Positions 62,774 to 64,000 of a stretch of DNA of 64,000 nucleotides are shown in pieces. Where the stretch lies: positions 1-64,000 of the forward strand of contig JBCDMB010000004.1 in the NCBI GenBank assembly GCA_038744685.1. Direction: 5' to 3'. The position numbers were made by a program, and so were the translations under genes. The notes below the pieces were generated by a model that saw only the letters and a list, made by a program, of their open reading frames with translations, made no database searches and was not told the origin of the DNA. Position 1 is the first letter of the stretch. Every line of letters begins with the position of its first letter. The DNA is from Verrucomicrobiota bacterium. Its GTDB lineage: Bacteria; Verrucomicrobiota; Verrucomicrobiia; Opitutales; Puniceicoccaceae.

Positions 62774-64000
62774 GTCTGGAGGCATACCGTCAGTTTGCCG
62801 AGACCAACGTTTGGTCTATGCTTCTTCCCGAGATCTACCTAGTAGCGCTAGCGCTGGTTCTTCTTGTTTTCGAGATGATCTTCCGCAAGCAGGATCTTCT
62901 ACTTGTTATCCGAGTCGGGTTGTGGGGCCAGGTTTTACTTCTGGTTTTGATGGGACTGAGTTACCTGGAAGGATTTCCATCTGAGAAAGCCGAAGCGTTT
63001 GCAGGACTGATTGTACAGACTCCGGTTTCGGAACTGATGCGAGTCTTCTTCGTGACGTCTTCTATTTTGGTCAGTTATCTGGCAACCACTTATCTCAAAC
63101 GTCAGGATCTTCCACGGACCGAGTTTCTTACAATTACCATACTCATTACGGTGGGCTTGATGATTCTCGTCCAGAGTGGGCAGTTTCTCCTGTTTTTTGT
63201 GGCACTCGAAACGGTTACAGTCGGGTTTTACGTTCTTGTAGCTTATTGCCGAAGGAGCCCGTTTTCCTTGGAGGCGGGGCTGAAGTATCTGGTTCTCGGT
63301 GCACTGAGTTCGGCGATTCTCCTGTTTGGTATTGTTCTCCTTTACGGAGTTGCAGGTAGTCCCGCCTTGCCTGGAAGGGTAGAGGATCCTTTCAACTTCC
63401 TCGCACTTGGGTCCTTCATTACCATGAATCCAGGGCATCCAATGGTTCTGGTGGGGGCCTCACTCGTCTTGGCAGGAGTCGCCTTCAAGGTGGGGGCGTT
63501 TCCATTTCAGATATGGATACCGGATGTTTATCATGGTGCGCCTACACCGGTGACCGCATTCCTTGCAGTGGCCTCCAAGGCAGCAGGAGTATTCGTCCTC
63601 TTTCTTTTGGTCACAGGTCCATTCGCGGCACTCGATAGATTCCTGGTCCCACTTCTTTCAACGGTAGCTGTTTTGACGATATTGTTTGGAAATCTAACCG
63701 CGTTGCCGCAGCGAAATGTAAAGCGTTTGATGGGATTGTCTGGTATTGCCCACGCCGGCTATCTGTTGGTGGGCATTGTTGCCGCAATGACGGTAGACTG
63801 GGCGATCTACGCGATCATTTTCTATCTCATCACTTACCTTTTAGCCTCTTTTGCTGTTTTTGGTGTGATGGTCCATTTGTCTAACGATGATGATGCGGAT
63901 CAGGAGCTCGACCATTACGAAGACCTGAGTCGACGTCAGCCGTTTCTCGCAGGGGTTCTCACCATCGGTCTGTCCAGCCTCGCGGGTATCCCACCGCTCG
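62770..64000 (+). CDS. nuoN: NADH-quinone oxidoreductase subunit N (cut by window end)
   Basis: The frame is open from the ATG at 62770 to the window end, 410 codons. It reads as a multi-pass antiporter-like subunit: F-V-A-L-E-T with the conserved Glu, F-K-V-G-A-F-P-F-Q-I-W-I-P-D-V-Y-H-G-A-P-T-P-V, and the N-V-K-R-L-M-G-L-S-G-I-A-H-A-G-Y Lys region. The visible part ends in the G-L-S-S-L-A-G-I-P-P motif, so only about 70-90 residues are missing. It is the last expected subunit of complex I. Confidence 0.95.
   Translation, partial: MSLEAYRQFAETNVWSMLLPEIYLVALALVLLVFEMIFRKQDLLLVIRVGLWGQVLLLVLMGLSYLEGFPSEKAEAFAGLIVQTPVSELMRVFFVTSSILVSYLATTYLKRQDLPRTEFLTITILITVGLMILVQSGQFLLFFVALETVTVGFYVLVAYCRRSPFSLEAGLKYLVLGALSSAILLFGIVLLYGVAGSPALPGRVEDPFNFLALGSFITMNPGHPMVLVGASLVLAGVAFKVGAFPFQIWIPDVYHGAPTPVTAFLAVASKAAGVFVLFLLVTGPFAALDRFLVPLLSTVAVLTILFGNLTALPQRNVKRLMGLSGIAHAGYLLVGIVAAMTVDWAIYAIIFYLITYLLASFAVFGVMVHLSNDDDADQELDHYEDLSRRQPFLAGVLTIGLSSLAGIPPL

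Overview
This is a 64 kb chromosomal stretch of a Gram-negative bacterium. Several features point to Verrucomicrobiota, probably a marine Opitutae/Puniceicoccales-type lineage: a PEP-CTERM protein, large secreted lamin-tail-domain (LTD) proteins, a prepilin-like protein ending in an F-L-D-G-H motif, a DUF5069 protein, SHD1-like domains and TTCAG-centred GC palindromes. This assignment is inferred from protein families; there is no rRNA gene in the window. Shine-Dalgarno sequences are patchy. Some genes have a clear GGAGG (mntD, nuoF, nuoN); many have none.

Layout: 1-540 holds the end of a 271-bp repeat and a CMD-family protein. 958-5117 is a translation cluster (rpmI, rplT, pheS, pheT) without infC. 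5255-7636 holds a secreted SHD1-trypsin protein and a small secreted-protein gene broken by an in-frame stop. 7657-14040 is a metal-homeostasis locus: a MntR-type repressor, a divergent outer-membrane barrel gene, and a TroA-type ABC importer (binding protein, ATPase, two permeases), followed by a PagL-like barrel gene. One permease carries a C-terminal DtxR/MntR-like domain. 14477-17103 pairs a PPK2 polyphosphate kinase with a convergent MFS transporter. 17359-23161 (minus strand) encodes surface or secreted proteins: a PEP-CTERM LTD protein, a 1380-residue LTD/Ig-like repeat protein and a prepilin-like protein. 23315-33677 holds a DinG-like helicase, a Prc-type protease, a DUF5069 protein, a flavodoxin-like protein, a lipoprotein, a DUF255 protein and a TetR regulator. 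33836-39492 is an RND efflux operon. 39538-42925 encodes a potassium channel, a cardiolipin synthase and a Tat-exported superoxide dismutase. 43052-47868 is gatCAB plus a photolyase-like protein. 48152-49462 is enolase. 49702-64000 is an SHD1-like anchored protein followed by the complex I operon nuoB to nuoN (nuoN cut by the window end), with no nuoA.

The best candidate for an under-described system is the metal locus. Two near-identical promoter-operators, TTGAC(A/T), then 14 nt, then a TGTAGCC dyad, precede the outer-membrane barrel gene and the ABC operon. In both, the dyad ends at or just before the start codon, which suggests leaderless mRNAs under MntR control. The importer itself carries a second DtxR-like domain. 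A Mn-type superoxide dismutase elsewhere in the window fits a manganese economy. A second candidate is a 271-bp structured repeat (three copies) with 33-bp terminal inverted repeats. Its arms change together within a copy, and one copy supplies or overlaps the stop codons of both flanking genes.
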